A DNA stretch of 59,103 bases, taken from positions 1-59,103 of the forward strand of contig NZ_LGDE01000349.1 of the NCBI RefSeq assembly GCF_001279725.1. The letters run 5' to 3'. The DNA comes from Streptomyces sp. WM4235. Lineage in GTDB: Bacteria > Actinomycetota > Actinomycetes > Streptomycetales > Streptomycetaceae. This document shows positions 38,354 to 49,794 of this stretch, in pieces (position 1 is the first letter of the stretch; every line of letters begins with the position of its first letter). Made by a program: the position numbers and the translations under genes. The notes beneath the pieces were generated by a model. The model was not told the DNA's origin, searched no databases, and saw nothing but the letters and a program-made list of their open reading frames with translations.

Positions 38354-38423
38354 CGCTCGTTTCCGGCCGCCCGACGCCCGCCCGCCCGGACCACCCCACG
38401 CCGCCCGGGCGCGGACCGGCCGC

Positions 38424-38645
38424 CTACTTGGTCGTGGTGTTCAGCGCGACGAGCGCCGCCGCCCACCGGGCGTACTTCAGTTGGCCGAGGTCGGCGACGG
38501 TCTTGACCCCGAACGCCTCCTGGAGCAGTTCGCCGTCCCGGTCGGTGACGCCCTTCAGCGCCGCCACCGGCGCCGCGAGGACGTCCGCGAGCGGCTTGTC
38601 CTCCCACGCCTTGTCCAGCACCTTGCTCAGATCGATCGAAGACAT
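38424..38645 (-). CDS. Small hypothetical protein divergent from geosmin synthase
   Basis: A 73-residue soluble, mostly helical protein (MSSIDLSKVLDKAWEDKPLA at the start, then EAFGVKTVADLGQLKYARWA). The second half resembles helix-hairpin-helix-like segments, but I cannot name the family. A strong GGGAGGAAG ribosome binding site precedes the ATG and codon use is typical of the genome, so it is probably a real gene. It is divergent from the geosmin synthase gene, sharing a 254-base intergenic region that also holds a CGGAA-N6-TTCCG inverted repeat (38763-38778). Confidence 0.75.
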   Translation of the reverse strand: MSSIDLSKVLDKAWEDKPLADVLAAPVAALKGVTDRDGELLQEAFGVKTVADLGQLKYARWAAALVALNTTTK

Positions 38646-38794
38646 CGCCGCTTCCTCCCGTGTGGGATTTACATAGGGGAGGAAATCTAGATGAAAAGGA
38701 CATCGGCCCGGAGGTTCGACACGACGGACCGGATCTCTATCCCCCGTCGGGTCCCCATGTCGCGGAACGTCACTTCCGTCACCTGAAGCAGTGA

Positions 38795-41116
<2,322 letters not shown>

Positions 41117-41124
41117 CCCGGCGG

Positions 41125-41153
41125 GCGGGGGCGGTCCGCTCGCCCGCCCCCGC
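41125..41153. terminator. Terminator between geosmin synthase and acetyltransferase genes
   Basis: A perfect 10-bp stem (41125-41134 with 41144-41153) with a 9-base loop, nine bases after the geosmin synthase stop. The next gene is convergent, so the hairpin may serve both. Confidence 0.65.
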
Positions 41154-41194
41154 GCGCCGCCGCGAAACCGCCGCCGGAGCGCCCCCGCGCCCGC

Positions 41195-42433
41195 TCAGAA
41201 CTCGTCGGCGGTGTGCGGGAGCAGTTCGGTCCGCAGCGCCGCGTCCAGCGCGGCCGCCGCGCCCGGGACCCGTTCCTCCACCAGCCCGGCGGCGACCAGC
41301 TCGGCGACCCGGGTCCCGCCCAGGTAGCAGGCGGCCAGCTCGCGCACGTCCAGCACCAGGTCGGGTTCGGCCCGGGCTGGCTCGCAGGCGGCTCCGTCCG
41401 GTCCCGCCTTGAGCCGGTACCGTCCCGCGTTCGCGGGCAGACGTACGTCGGACAGCTCCAGCACCAGTTCCACCGGCGCGCCCCACGCCCGGGCGGTCAG
41501 CGCCGCCGGGACGTCCACCAGGCGCAGCCACAGCGCCGGGAACTGGGCGGTGACCCGTACCTGGTCCCGGTCGGCGGCGAAGTGCAGCAGCGGGTCGTCG
41601 ACCGGGCGGCCCCAGGCGGTGACCTTGCCCGTCAGATCGAGGGAGGACACGCACTCCCACAGGGCCGCGGCGACCGCCGGGGTGTCGGCCTCCAGTTCGT
41701 CCACGCGCACCAGGCCCACACCGCGCGGCCGGCCGTCCCCCGCCGCCGAGGCGGACTTGGTGCGGTAGAGCACGTACCCGGCGATCGGCTCGCCGGGCTC
41801 GCCCAGGACGACGGTCCGGGGCGGGCTCAACTCCTCGTCCTCCTCGTCGTGTTCGCCGAGCCATTCGTCGGCCCAGCGTTCAGCGCTGCGGCTCGGCCGG
41901 CCGGCCCGGGCGCCGCGGGCGGCCTCGTGGTAGGGACCGACCAGATCCGGTACGTCGGCGGGATCGACCAGGCGCAGCGGGCGCCGGTCCGGGGCGACGC
42001 GCAGGGCCAACGGTCGGGTGGAGTCGATCTCGATGGTGACGCCCTGGGTGGCGGCGCCGTAGCCGAAACGGCCGTAGATGACGGCCTCGGAGGCCCACAG
42101 GGCGGCGATCGGGCCGCCGGCCGCGGCGGTCCGGCGCAGTTGTTCGTCCATCAGGGCGGTGAGGACGCCGCGGCGGCGGTGCGTGGGGGCGACGCAGACG
42201 AAGGTCAGCCCGGGGCAGGCGAGGTCGGTCCCGGGCACCGAGAGCCGGAAGTCGTGCGCGGCCATGAATCCGACCAGCGCGTCCCCGTCGTAGGCGCCGA
42301 TGCGGGCGCACCGGGTCAGCAGGGCGTGGTGAAGTGCCCGGCGGTCGTGGTCGGGGCGGTCGTGGAAAACCAGGTAGGCGAGCTCCAGAGCGCGGTCGAT
42401 CTCGGCCTCGGGTACCTCGCGGATGTCCACCAT
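41195..42433 (-). CDS. Eis-like GNAT N-acetyltransferase
   Basis: A 412-residue protein with the three-part build of the Eis family: an N-terminal GNAT domain with the acetyl-CoA loop THRRRGVLTALM, a second GNAT-like domain, and a C-terminal sterol-carrier-like domain ending in a free carboxylate (TADEF), which in Eis is the catalytic base. LWASEAVIYGRFGYG is also typical. Relatives acetylate amines, including aminoglycosides or protein lysines; the substrate here is unknown. Convergent with geosmin synthase. Confidence 0.9.
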   Translation of the reverse strand: MVDIREVPEAEIDRALELAYLVFHDRPDHDRRALHHALLTRCARIGAYDGDALVGFMAAHDFRLSVPGTDLACPGLTFVCVAPTHRRRGVLTALMDEQLRRTAAAGGPIAALWASEAVIYGRFGYGAATQGVTIEIDSTRPLALRVAPDRRPLRLVDPADVPDLVGPYHEAARGARAGRPSRSAERWADEWLGEHDEEDEELSPPRTVVLGEPGEPIAGYVLYRTKSASAAGDGRPRGVGLVRVDELEADTPAVAAALWECVSSLDLTGKVTAWGRPVDDPLLHFAADRDQVRVTAQFPALWLRLVDVPAALTARAWGAPVELVLELSDVRLPANAGRYRLKAGPDGAACEPARAEPDLVLDVRELAACYLGGTRVAELVAAGLVEERVPGAAAALDAALRTELLPHTADEF

Positions 42434-42507
42434 GATCGGGAGACTAATCGGTCATCGCGGACCGGTCACCCCATAGTGGCCGGATCCGTACGGCCGCCCG
42501 GGGGCAC

Positions 42508-42523
42508 GCCCCGCGTGCGGGGC
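42508..42523 (-). terminator. Possible terminator after xdhC
   Basis: A 6-bp GC stem with a 4-base loop, flanked by two copies of CGGCCGCCCG (42491-42500, 42531-42540), about 40 bases beyond the xdhC stop on the minus strand. Confidence 0.4.
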
Positions 42524-42561
42524 GGGGGTGCGGCCGCCCGGCGCGAGGTGGGGGCGGCTCT

Positions 42562-43725
42562 TCAAGCGACGGAACCTATCCGTCCGACCACGGTGTTCGA
42601 TCCGTCGTGGTGGATCGGGATGCGCGCGCCGGTCAGGGCGGCGCCGGTGCCGCCGCGGCGGTTCGCGACGATCTCGGCGGCGATGGACAGCGCGGTCTCC
42701 TCCGGGGAGCGGGCGCCGAGGTCCAGGCCGATCGGGGAGCGCAGGCGGGCGAGTTCGAGTTCGCTCACGCCGACCTCGCGGAGCCGCTCGTTGCGGTCCT
42801 CGTGGGTGCGGCGGGAGCCCATGGCGCCGACGTAGGCGACGGGAAGTCGCAGGGCCAGTTCGAGGAGCGGGACGTCGAACTTGGCGTCGTGGGTGAGCAC
42901 GCACAGGACGGTCCGGGCGTCGACGGCTGCGGCGTCGACCTGGGCCTCCAGGTAGCGGTGCGGCCAGTCGACCACGATGTCGTCCGCCTCGGGGAAACGG
43001 TTCTTCGTGGCGAACACGGGCCGGGCGTCACACAGGGTGACGTGGTAGCCGAGGAACTTGCCGATGCGCACGAGGGCGGAGGCGAAGTCGATGGCACCGA
43101 AGACGATCATCCGCGGGGGCGGGACGCTGGACTCGACCAGCACCTTGAGCGGCTCCCCGCACAGCCGGCCGTCCGCGCCGACCTCCAGCACGCCGGTCCG
43201 GCCGGCGTCCAGCATGGCGCGGGCCTCCTCGGCGAGGGTGCGGTCGAGCTCGGGGTGTCCACCGAAGCCGCCCTCGTGGGAGCCGTCGGCCCGGACGACC
43301 AGGGCGCGGCCCATCAGCTCGGCCGGGCCCTCGGCGATCCGGGCCACCGCCGCCGCCTCCCCGCGGGCGGCGGCGGCCAGCGCCGCCGCGAACACCTCCC
43401 GGACGGGAGCGTCCACGGCGACCGGGGTGACGAGGATGTCGATGATTCCGCCGCAGGTCAGACCCACGGCGAAGGCATCGTCGTCGCTGTACCCGAAGCG
43501 CTCCAGGACGGGCTCCCCGTCCTCCAGCGCCTGCCGGCACAGTTCGTACACCGCACCCTCCACGCATCCGCCGGAGACCGAGCCGATGGCCGTCCCCTCG
43601 CCGTCGACGGCGAGGGCGGCTCCGGGCTGCCGGGGCGCGCTCCCGCCGACCGCCACGACCGTGGCGACTGCGAAGTCACGTCCCTGCTCGACCCACCGGT
43701 TCAATTCCTCGGCGATGTCCAGCAT
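42562..43725 (-). CDS. xdhC: XdhC/CoxI family molybdenum cofactor maturation protein
   Basis: A 387-residue protein with the XdhC N-terminal domain (VATVVAVGGSAPRQPGAAL, SVSGGCVEGAV, LTCGGIIDILV with the conserved Cys) and a C-terminal Rossmann domain (VFGAIDFASALVRIG, CDARPVFA, AYVGAMGSRRTHEDR). Such proteins bind the molybdenum cofactor, help its sulfuration and insert it into xanthine dehydrogenase. The substrate enzyme is encoded just upstream on the same strand. Confidence 0.93.
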   Translation of the reverse strand: MLDIAEELNRWVEQGRDFAVATVVAVGGSAPRQPGAALAVDGEGTAIGSVSGGCVEGAVYELCRQALEDGEPVLERFGYSDDDAFAVGLTCGGIIDILVTPVAVDAPVREVFAAALAAAARGEAAAVARIAEGPAELMGRALVVRADGSHEGGFGGHPELDRTLAEEARAMLDAGRTGVLEVGADGRLCGEPLKVLVESSVPPPRMIVFGAIDFASALVRIGKFLGYHVTLCDARPVFATKNRFPEADDIVVDWPHRYLEAQVDAAAVDARTVLCVLTHDAKFDVPLLELALRLPVAYVGAMGSRRTHEDRNERLREVGVSELELARLRSPIGLDLGARSPEETALSIAAEIVANRRGGTGAALTGARIPIHHDGSNTVVGRIGSVA

Positions 43726-43804
43726 GCGGGCCTCCTCGGAGAGGTTCGGTTTCCAGTATCGGATACGTGGGGAATGCGGCTCGGTGCGCGGGCGTCCGGG
43801 TCGG

Positions 43805-45268
43805 CTAGCCGACGCCGAGCCAGCCCTCGATCGGGTGGAGCGCGAAGTAGACCAGGAAGATGCCGGTCAGCGCCCACATGAAGGCACCGATCTCGCGGGC
43901 CTTGCCCTGGGCGACCTTGATCGCCACGTAGGAGATGACGCCCGCGGCGACACCGGCGGTGATCTGGTAGGTGAACGGCATGATCACGACGGTCAGGAAG
44001 ACCGGGATCGCGGTGGCCGTGTCGGCCCAGTCCACGTGGCGGGCGTTCTGCATCATCATCGCGCCGATGACGACCAGGGCCGCGGAGGCGACCTCGCCGG
44101 GCACGATCTGCGTGATCGGGGTGAAGAAGAGGCAGGCGGCGAAGAAGAGGCCGGTGACGACGGAGGCGAGACCCGTACGGGCGCCCTCGCCGACGCCGGT
44201 GGCGGACTCGACGAAGACGGTCTGACCGGAGCCGCCCGCGATGCCACCGATGGCGCCACCGGCGCCGTCGATGAACAGCGCCTTCGACAGACCCGGCATG
44301 CGGCCCTGGTCGTCGGCGAGCTTGGCCTCGGTGCCGACGCCGATGATGGTGGCCATCGCGTCGAAGAAGCCGGCGAGCACGAGGGTGAAGACGATCATGC
44401 CGATCGTCATGACGCCGACGTCGCCCCAGCCGCCGAACTCGACCTTGCCGAACAGCGAGAAGTCGGGCATCGAGACCGCGGAGCCGGAGAGCTCCGGGGG
44501 ACCGTTCTTCCAGGCCTTCGGGTCGATGTCCACGATGGCGTTCAGGATCGCGGCGAGGACGGTGCCGCCCACGATGCCGATCAGGATGGCGCCGGGGACC
44601 TTGCGGGCCTGCAGCATGAAGATGGCGAGCAGGGTGACGCAGAAGAGCAGGACGGGCCAGCCGGCGAGCTCACCGACGGCGCCGAGCTGGACCGGGGGGC
44701 CGAACTGCGGGCCCGCGCCGACGAAGCCGGCCTTCACGAGTCCGATCAGGGCGACGAAGAGGCCGATGCCCATGGTGATGGCGTGCTTGAGCGCGAGGGG
44801 GATCGCGTTCATGATCATCTCGCGGAGGCCGGTGACGACCAGGAGACAGATCACCACGCCGTACATGACGCACATGCCCATGGCCTGCGGCCAGGTCATC
44901 TGCGGCGCCACCTGCGAGGCGAGGACACCCGAAACGGAGAGCCCCGCCGCGAGGGCGAGCGGCACCTTGCCGACGAAGCCCATGAGCAGCGTGGTCAGGG
45001 CCGCCGCGAACGCGGTGGCCGTGATCAGGGCCGCGGGGGCCATGGTGTTTCCGGCGACGTCCTTGCCGGAGAGGATCAGGGGGTTGAGCAGGAGGATGTA
45101 CGCCATGGCCATGAAGGTCGTGATACCGCCACGGACCTCGTTGCCGACGTTGGATCCTCTGTGCGTTATGTGGAAGTACCGATCGAGCCAAGAACGCCCG
45201 GCGGGGGTGCGAGAGCCGTCGCCGGCCTCTTCCGCGGTGGTCTTGGGCTCCACAGACGATTGGGTCAT
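43805..45268 (-). CDS. Purine permease, AzgA-type NCS2 family
   Basis: A 487-residue membrane protein with about 12-14 hydrophobic helices. The AzgA signature EVRGGITTFMAMAYILLLNP follows a cytoplasmic N-terminus, and ESATGVGEGARTGLASVVTG is the conserved second motif. Proteins of this type carry hypoxanthine, guanine or adenine with protons. Between xdhC and the xanthine dehydrogenase genes it likely imports the purine to be oxidised. I take the ATG at 45268 with GGGAG upstream. Confidence 0.92.
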   Translation of the reverse strand: MTQSSVEPKTTAEEAGDGSRTPAGRSWLDRYFHITHRGSNVGNEVRGGITTFMAMAYILLLNPLILSGKDVAGNTMAPAALITATAFAAALTTLLMGFVGKVPLALAAGLSVSGVLASQVAPQMTWPQAMGMCVMYGVVICLLVVTGLREMIMNAIPLALKHAITMGIGLFVALIGLVKAGFVGAGPQFGPPVQLGAVGELAGWPVLLFCVTLLAIFMLQARKVPGAILIGIVGGTVLAAILNAIVDIDPKAWKNGPPELSGSAVSMPDFSLFGKVEFGGWGDVGVMTIGMIVFTLVLAGFFDAMATIIGVGTEAKLADDQGRMPGLSKALFIDGAGGAIGGIAGGSGQTVFVESATGVGEGARTGLASVVTGLFFAACLFFTPITQIVPGEVASAALVVIGAMMMQNARHVDWADTATAIPVFLTVVIMPFTYQITAGVAAGVISYVAIKVAQGKAREIGAFMWALTGIFLVYFALHPIEGWLGVG

Positions 45269-45625
45269 GGTGCCTAACTCCCAAGGTTCAAAGGGGCACC
45301 CGCTTGGAGATTGGAGATGCGGGATTTGGGATGGTGCGTTTGGCTGCACGACCCGGGGTGACGGCCCGAGGCGACGCGAAAAGTGCACTGCGTGAACTGC
45401 GGGTACTGCGGGTTTCGCGGTACTGCCGGTGGCTCCGGGGTGGTGGTGCCTTCCGGGGGGTGGTGCGTGGGGGTACTGCCGGTGGAACGGACCGCGAGCG
45501 GAGCGGCTTTTCGTATTCCGGACTTCGAGCTCCGGGCGGTGCGGTCGGCAAGTGTGACGTTCCCGTGTCACACCGCCCGGAGAGCTGGGGGTCCGGGGGC
45601 CTCGCGGCCCCCGGAGCACGCCGTC
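45269..45625. other. Intergenic region between dehydrogenase and permease genes
   Basis: 357 bases without a credible gene. It holds a hairpin near the dehydrogenase stop, a GTGTGAC-N8-GTCACAC inverted repeat (45552-45573) and short direct repeats of CTGCGGGTA and TTGGAGAT type. The permease promoter should lie here; the inverted repeat could be an operator. Confidence 0.5.
45593..45614 (-). terminator. Terminator after the xanthine dehydrogenase operon
   Basis: A perfect 9-bp GC-rich stem with a TCGC tetraloop, 12 bases beyond the stop codon of the molybdenum subunit on the minus strand. Confidence 0.65.
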
Positions 45626-48031
45626 CTAGAGGGTGCCGGTGAGGGCTTCCGGACGGATCGGCGTCTTGTTGAGCTCCAGACCGGTCGCCGCCCGGATCGC
45701 CGCGAGGACGGCCGGGGTGGACGACAGGGTGGGGGCCTCGCCCATGCCGCGCAGCCCGTAGGGCGCGTTCGGGTCGGCGAGTTCCAGGACGTCGACCGGG
45801 ATGGTCGGGGTGTCGAGGATGGTCGGGATCAGGTAGTCCGTGAAGGAGGGGTTGCGCACCTTCGCGGTCTTCGGGTCGACGATGATCTCTTCCATGATCG
45901 CCACGCCGAGGCCCTGGGTGGTGCCACCCTGGATCTGACCGACGACGGAGAGCATGTTCAGCGCCTTGCCGACGTCCTGGGCGGTGGCGAGCTCGACGAC
46001 CTTGACGAGGCCGAGCTCGGTGTCCACCTCGACCACCGCGCGGTGCGCGGCGAACGTGTACTGGACGTGGCCGTCGCCCTGGCCGGTCTTCAGGTCGAAC
46101 GCGACGGTCGGCCGGTGCCGGAACTCCAGCTCCAGGTCGATCGCGTCCTCGCCCTCCAGGATGTCCGCCAGCTCGGCGAGCACCTCCCCGCCGTCGGTGA
46201 CGACCTTGCCGCCCTCCAGGAGCAGTTCGGCGGTCGCCCACGCGGGGTGGTACGAGCCGTTCTTGCGGCGGCCGATCTCCAGGACGGCCTCGCGGACGGC
46301 CTCGCAGGTGTTCTTCACGGCGCCACCGGTCATGTACGTCTGCCGCGAGGCGGACGTGGAACCGGCGGAGCCGACCTGCGTGTCGGCCGGGTGGATGGTC
46401 ACCTGCGTGACACCCAGCTCCGTGCGGGCGATCTGGGCGTGCACGGTGACACCGCCCTGGCCGACCTCCGCCATGGCCGTGTGGACCATCGCGACGGGCT
46501 CGCCGTTGATGACCTCCAGGCGCACGCGGGCGGTGGAGTAGTCGTCGAAGCCCTCGGAGAAGCCGACGTTCTTGATGCCGACCGCGTAGCCGACACCGCG
46601 GACGACGCCCTCGCCGTGGGTGGTGTTGGACAGGCCGCCGGGCAGCGCGCGGACGTCCGCGCCCTCGCCGGCGGTCTCCCACTGGCGCTCCGGCGGGAGC
46701 GGGCGGGCCTTGACCCGGCGCAGCAGTTCGGCGACGGGCGCCGGGGAGTCCACGACCTGGCCGGTGGGCATGATCGTGCCCATCTCCATGGCGTTCAGCT
46801 GGCGGAACTCGACCGGGTCCATGCCCAGCTTCGCCGCGAGCTTGTCCATCTGGGCCTCGTAGGCGAAGCAGGCCTGGACGGCGCCGAAGCCGCGCATCGC
46901 GCCACAGGGCGGGTTGTTCGAGTAGAGGGCGATGGCCTCGATCTCGACGTCGTCGATCACGTACGGGCCGACGGACAGCGAGGAGGCGTTGCCCACGACC
47001 GCCGGCGAGGCCGACGCGTACGCGCCGCCGTCCAGGACGATCTTGCACTTCATGTGCGTGAGCTTGCCGTCCTTGGTGGCGCCGTGCTCGTAGTAGAGCT
47101 TCGCCGGGTGACGGTGCACGTGGCCGAAGAAGGACTCGAACCGGTTGTAGACGATCTTGACCGGCTTGTTCGTGGCCAGGGCCAGGAGGCAGGCGTGGAT
47201 CTGCATCGAGATGTCCTCGCGGCCACCGAAGGCACCGCCGACGCCCGAGAGCGTCATGCGGACCTTCTCCGGCGGGAGGCCCAGGACCGGGGCGATCTGC
47301 TGGAGGTCCGAGTGCAGCCACTGGGTGGCGACGTACAGGTCGACGCCGCCGTCCTCGGACGGCACGGCCAGACCGGACTCCGGGCCGAGGAAGGCCTGGT
47401 CCTGCATGCCGAAGGTGTACTCGCCCTTGACGATGACGTCGGCGCGCTTGGCCGCCTCGTCCGCGTTGCCGCGGATGATCGGCTGGCGGTGCACGATGTT
47501 CGGGTGCGGGACATGACCGGAGTGGTGGTCGTCGCGGCCCGGGTGGATCAGCGGCGCGTCGGGGGCGATGGCCGAGGCCTCGTCCGTGACGAGCGGCAGC
47601 TCCTTGTAGTCGATCTTGATCTTGGCGGCCGCACGGCGGGCGGTCTCCGGGTGGTCGGCGGCCACGAGGGCGACCGGCTCACCGTGGTGGCGTACCCGCC
47701 CGTTGGCGAGCACCGGGGTGTCCTGGATCTCCAGGCCGTAGTTCTTCATCTCGGCCGGCAGGTCGTCGTACGTGAGCACCGAGTACACGCCGGGCAGCGC
47801 GAGGGCCTCGGAGATGTCGATCGAGACGATCTCGGCGTGGGCCACGGTGCTGCGGAGCGTCTGGCCCCACAGCATGTCCTCGTGCCACATGTCGGAGGAG
47901 TACGCGAACTCGCCGGTCACCTTGAGGGTGCCGTCGGGGCGCAGCGTGGATTCGCCGATGCCGCCCTTGGCGTGCTTCTGCGTGACGTTGGTCGGCGTGC
48001 CCGCCGGAACCGTGCGCGTGTTCTGAGCCAT
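45626..48031 (-). CDS. Xanthine dehydrogenase, molybdenum-binding subunit
   Basis: An 801-residue subunit of the molybdenum hydroxylase family. Cofactor-contact segments visible include GVGGAFGGREDISMQ, AMRGFGAVQACFAYE, and RGMGEAPTLSSTPAV, whose Glu is the catalytic base of the family. It hydroxylates hypoxanthine and xanthine to uric acid; homologous to PucD of Bacillus. Separated by two bases from the iron-sulfur subunit gene upstream, so they are co-translated. Another purine-like heterocycle as substrate is possible, but the purine permease, xdhC and pucR neighbours make xanthine by far the best guess. Confidence 0.94.
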   Translation of the reverse strand: MAQNTRTVPAGTPTNVTQKHAKGGIGESTLRPDGTLKVTGEFAYSSDMWHEDMLWGQTLRSTVAHAEIVSIDISEALALPGVYSVLTYDDLPAEMKNYGLEIQDTPVLANGRVRHHGEPVALVAADHPETARRAAAKIKIDYKELPLVTDEASAIAPDAPLIHPGRDDHHSGHVPHPNIVHRQPIIRGNADEAAKRADVIVKGEYTFGMQDQAFLGPESGLAVPSEDGGVDLYVATQWLHSDLQQIAPVLGLPPEKVRMTLSGVGGAFGGREDISMQIHACLLALATNKPVKIVYNRFESFFGHVHRHPAKLYYEHGATKDGKLTHMKCKIVLDGGAYASASPAVVGNASSLSVGPYVIDDVEIEAIALYSNNPPCGAMRGFGAVQACFAYEAQMDKLAAKLGMDPVEFRQLNAMEMGTIMPTGQVVDSPAPVAELLRRVKARPLPPERQWETAGEGADVRALPGGLSNTTHGEGVVRGVGYAVGIKNVGFSEGFDDYSTARVRLEVINGEPVAMVHTAMAEVGQGGVTVHAQIARTELGVTQVTIHPADTQVGSAGSTSASRQTYMTGGAVKNTCEAVREAVLEIGRRKNGSYHPAWATAELLLEGGKVVTDGGEVLAELADILEGEDAIDLELEFRHRPTVAFDLKTGQGDGHVQYTFAAHRAVVEVDTELGLVKVVELATAQDVGKALNMLSVVGQIQGGTTQGLGVAIMEEIIVDPKTAKVRNPSFTDYLIPTILDTPTIPVDVLELADPNAPYGLRGMGEAPTLSSTPAVLAAIRAATGLELNKTPIRPEALTGTL

Positions 48032-48033
48032 GG

Positions 48034-48642
48034 TCAGACCGCCTCTCCCTGACGGGCGGCCGCGAGGCGGACCGCGTCGAGGATCTTCTCGTAGCCCGTG
48101 CAGCGGCAGAGGTTGCCGGACAGGGCCTCACGGATGTCCTGGTCGGACGGGGAGGAGTTCTCCTCCAGCAGCGCGTCGGCCTGGACCAGCAGACCCGGGG
48201 TGCAGAAACCGCACTGCACGGCGCCGGCGTCGATGAACGCCTGCTGGATGTTGGAGAGCTCGACGCCCTCGCCGGTCTGCGAGTCGCCGGGCTTGGACTG
48301 CCACCGCCTGGCCGCGTCCAGGGAGACGCCGCCCTTGGCGCCGCAGCCGCCGCCGGTGCCGCAGGCACCGCCGTGGCCGTGCTCCTCGCGCTGCTTGGCG
48401 AACTCCGCCAGGCCCTCGACGGTCACGACGTCGCGACCCTCGACCTGGCCGGCGGCCACGAGGCAGGAACACACGGGCACGCCGTCGAGGCGGACGGTGC
48501 AGGAACCGCACTCGCCCTGCTCACAGGCGTTCTTCGAACCGGGCAGGCCCAGGCGCTCGCGCAGGACGTAGAGGAGGGACTCGCCCTCCCAGACGTCGTC
48601 GGCTTCCTGCTGACGGCCGTTGACAGTGAAATTGACGCGCAT
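48034..48642 (-). CDS. Xanthine dehydrogenase, [2Fe-2S] subunit
   Basis: A 202-residue protein with both iron-sulfur clusters: Cys40, 45, 48 and 60 in the ferredoxin-like domain, and Cys144, 147, 179 and 181 in the helical domain. It passes electrons from the molybdenum centre to FAD. Unusual is an extra stretch of about 40 residues between the domains (86-126) rich in Gly, His and Cys (GHGGACGTGGGCGAKGG), which makes it longer than the usual 155-170 residues. The two extra Cys and a His could bind metal, but this is a guess. Confidence 0.94.
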   Translation of the reverse strand: MRVNFTVNGRQQEADDVWEGESLLYVLRERLGLPGSKNACEQGECGSCTVRLDGVPVCSCLVAAGQVEGRDVVTVEGLAEFAKQREEHGHGGACGTGGGCGAKGGVSLDAARRWQSKPGDSQTGEGVELSNIQQAFIDAGAVQCGFCTPGLLVQADALLEENSSPSDQDIREALSGNLCRCTGYEKILDAVRLAAARQGEAV

Positions 48643-48644
48643 GA

Positions 48645-49541
48645 TTACGCAGCCCCTTCAAGCGAGCGGCCGTTTTCGGTGCCGCGGTACTGCTCCCAGG
48701 TCCAGACGAGCTGGCGGCGAGCCATGATGCCGACCGCGTGACGGCGGTACTTCGCCGTGCCGCGGACGTCGTCGATCGGGTTGGCCGCGCCGGAGGCGAG
48801 GTCACCGAACTGCTTGGCGATCGACGGGGTGATGACCTTGCCGGACTCCCAGAACCCGCCCTCTTCGAGCGCGGCGTTCAGGAACTCCTCGGCGGCCTTC
48901 GCGCGGATCGGGGTCGGCGCGGCCGACCCGATGCCGGTGCGGACCGTGCGGGTCTCGGGGTGCAGCGCCAGGCCGAACGCGCAGACCGCGATGACCATCG
49001 CGTTGCGGGAGCCGACCTTGGAGTACTGCTGGGGGCCGTCCGCCTTCTTGACGTGGACGGTCTTGATGAGCTCGTCGGCGGCCAGCGCGTTGCGCTTCAC
49101 ACCCGTGTAGAACTCGTCGATCGGGATGAGGCGGGAGCCGCGTACGGACTCCACCTCGACCTCGGCGCCCGCCGCGAGCAGCGCGGGGTGGGAGTCACCG
49201 GCCGGCGAGGCGCAACCGAGGTTGCCGCCGACGCCGCCGCGGTTGCGGATCTGCGGGGACGCGACCGTGTGCGAGGCGAGCGCGAGACCGGGCAGCTCCG
49301 TGCGGAGGTTCTCCATGATCTGCGTGTACGGGACGGAGGCGCCGAGCCGGACCACATCCTCGCCGACCTCCCACTCCCGCAGCAGACCGATGCGGTTCAG
49401 GTCCAGGAGGTACTCCGGCCGACGGTGGTCGAAGTTGATCTCGACCATCACATCGGTGCCACCCGCAATCGGCACAGCTGTGGGGAACTCGGCCTTAGCG
49501 GCGAGCGCCTCCTCCCAGCTGGCGGGGCGAAGGAAGTCCAT
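48645..49541 (-). CDS. Xanthine dehydrogenase, FAD-binding subunit
   Basis: A 298-residue flavoprotein of the CO dehydrogenase medium-subunit type. The FAD pyrophosphate loops are PIAGGTDVMVEI near 25 and IRNRGGVGGNLGCASPAGD near 100. It takes electrons from the iron-sulfur subunit and passes them to NAD or another acceptor. First gene of the three-gene dehydrogenase operon; divergent from pucR across 253 bases. Confidence 0.94.
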   Translation of the reverse strand: MDFLRPASWEEALAAKAEFPTAVPIAGGTDVMVEINFDHRRPEYLLDLNRIGLLREWEVGEDVVRLGASVPYTQIMENLRTELPGLALASHTVASPQIRNRGGVGGNLGCASPAGDSHPALLAAGAEVEVESVRGSRLIPIDEFYTGVKRNALAADELIKTVHVKKADGPQQYSKVGSRNAMVIAVCAFGLALHPETRTVRTGIGSAAPTPIRAKAAEEFLNAALEEGGFWESGKVITPSIAKQFGDLASGAANPIDDVRGTAKYRRHAVGIMARRQLVWTWEQYRGTENGRSLEGAA

Positions 49542-49691
49542 GTGCGGCTCTCTTCTTCTTCATCGTGTCGTTCACTTCAAGCCAGGAGGCCCAATGGCCC
49601 TCGACTGGTCGTTCACGTGCTGTTAACGCGGTGTGGAGTCAGTACACAAGCCGCGCGTCCCCCGGGTGCAGTCACCGAAACCATGAAGGAG

Positions 49692-49722
49692 TTGGCTGGG
49701 GACCTCCCTCGTCTTGTAGATT
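49692..49722 (+). promoter_or_regulatory. Candidate pucR promoter
   Basis: TTGGCT at 49692-49697 and TAGATT at 49717-49722 with a 19-base spacer resemble a vegetative promoter. A start site near 49729 would put the ATG at 49795 in a leader of about 65 bases and exclude the earlier in-frame ATG at 49726. Two TCGTTCAC repeats (about 49569 and 49609) in the shared region may be regulator sites. Confidence 0.35.
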
Positions 49723-49794
49723 CGTATGAAAGGCAGGATGCGACGACCTGCCCGATTTCCAACGGCAACATCGAGACAGATCGGCGGCGACATC

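Noticed and set aside
49726..49794. Earlier ATG codons as the pucR start
   Set aside because: The extra 23 residues are basic and unlike the family N-terminus, and a likely promoter places transcription start after the first of them.
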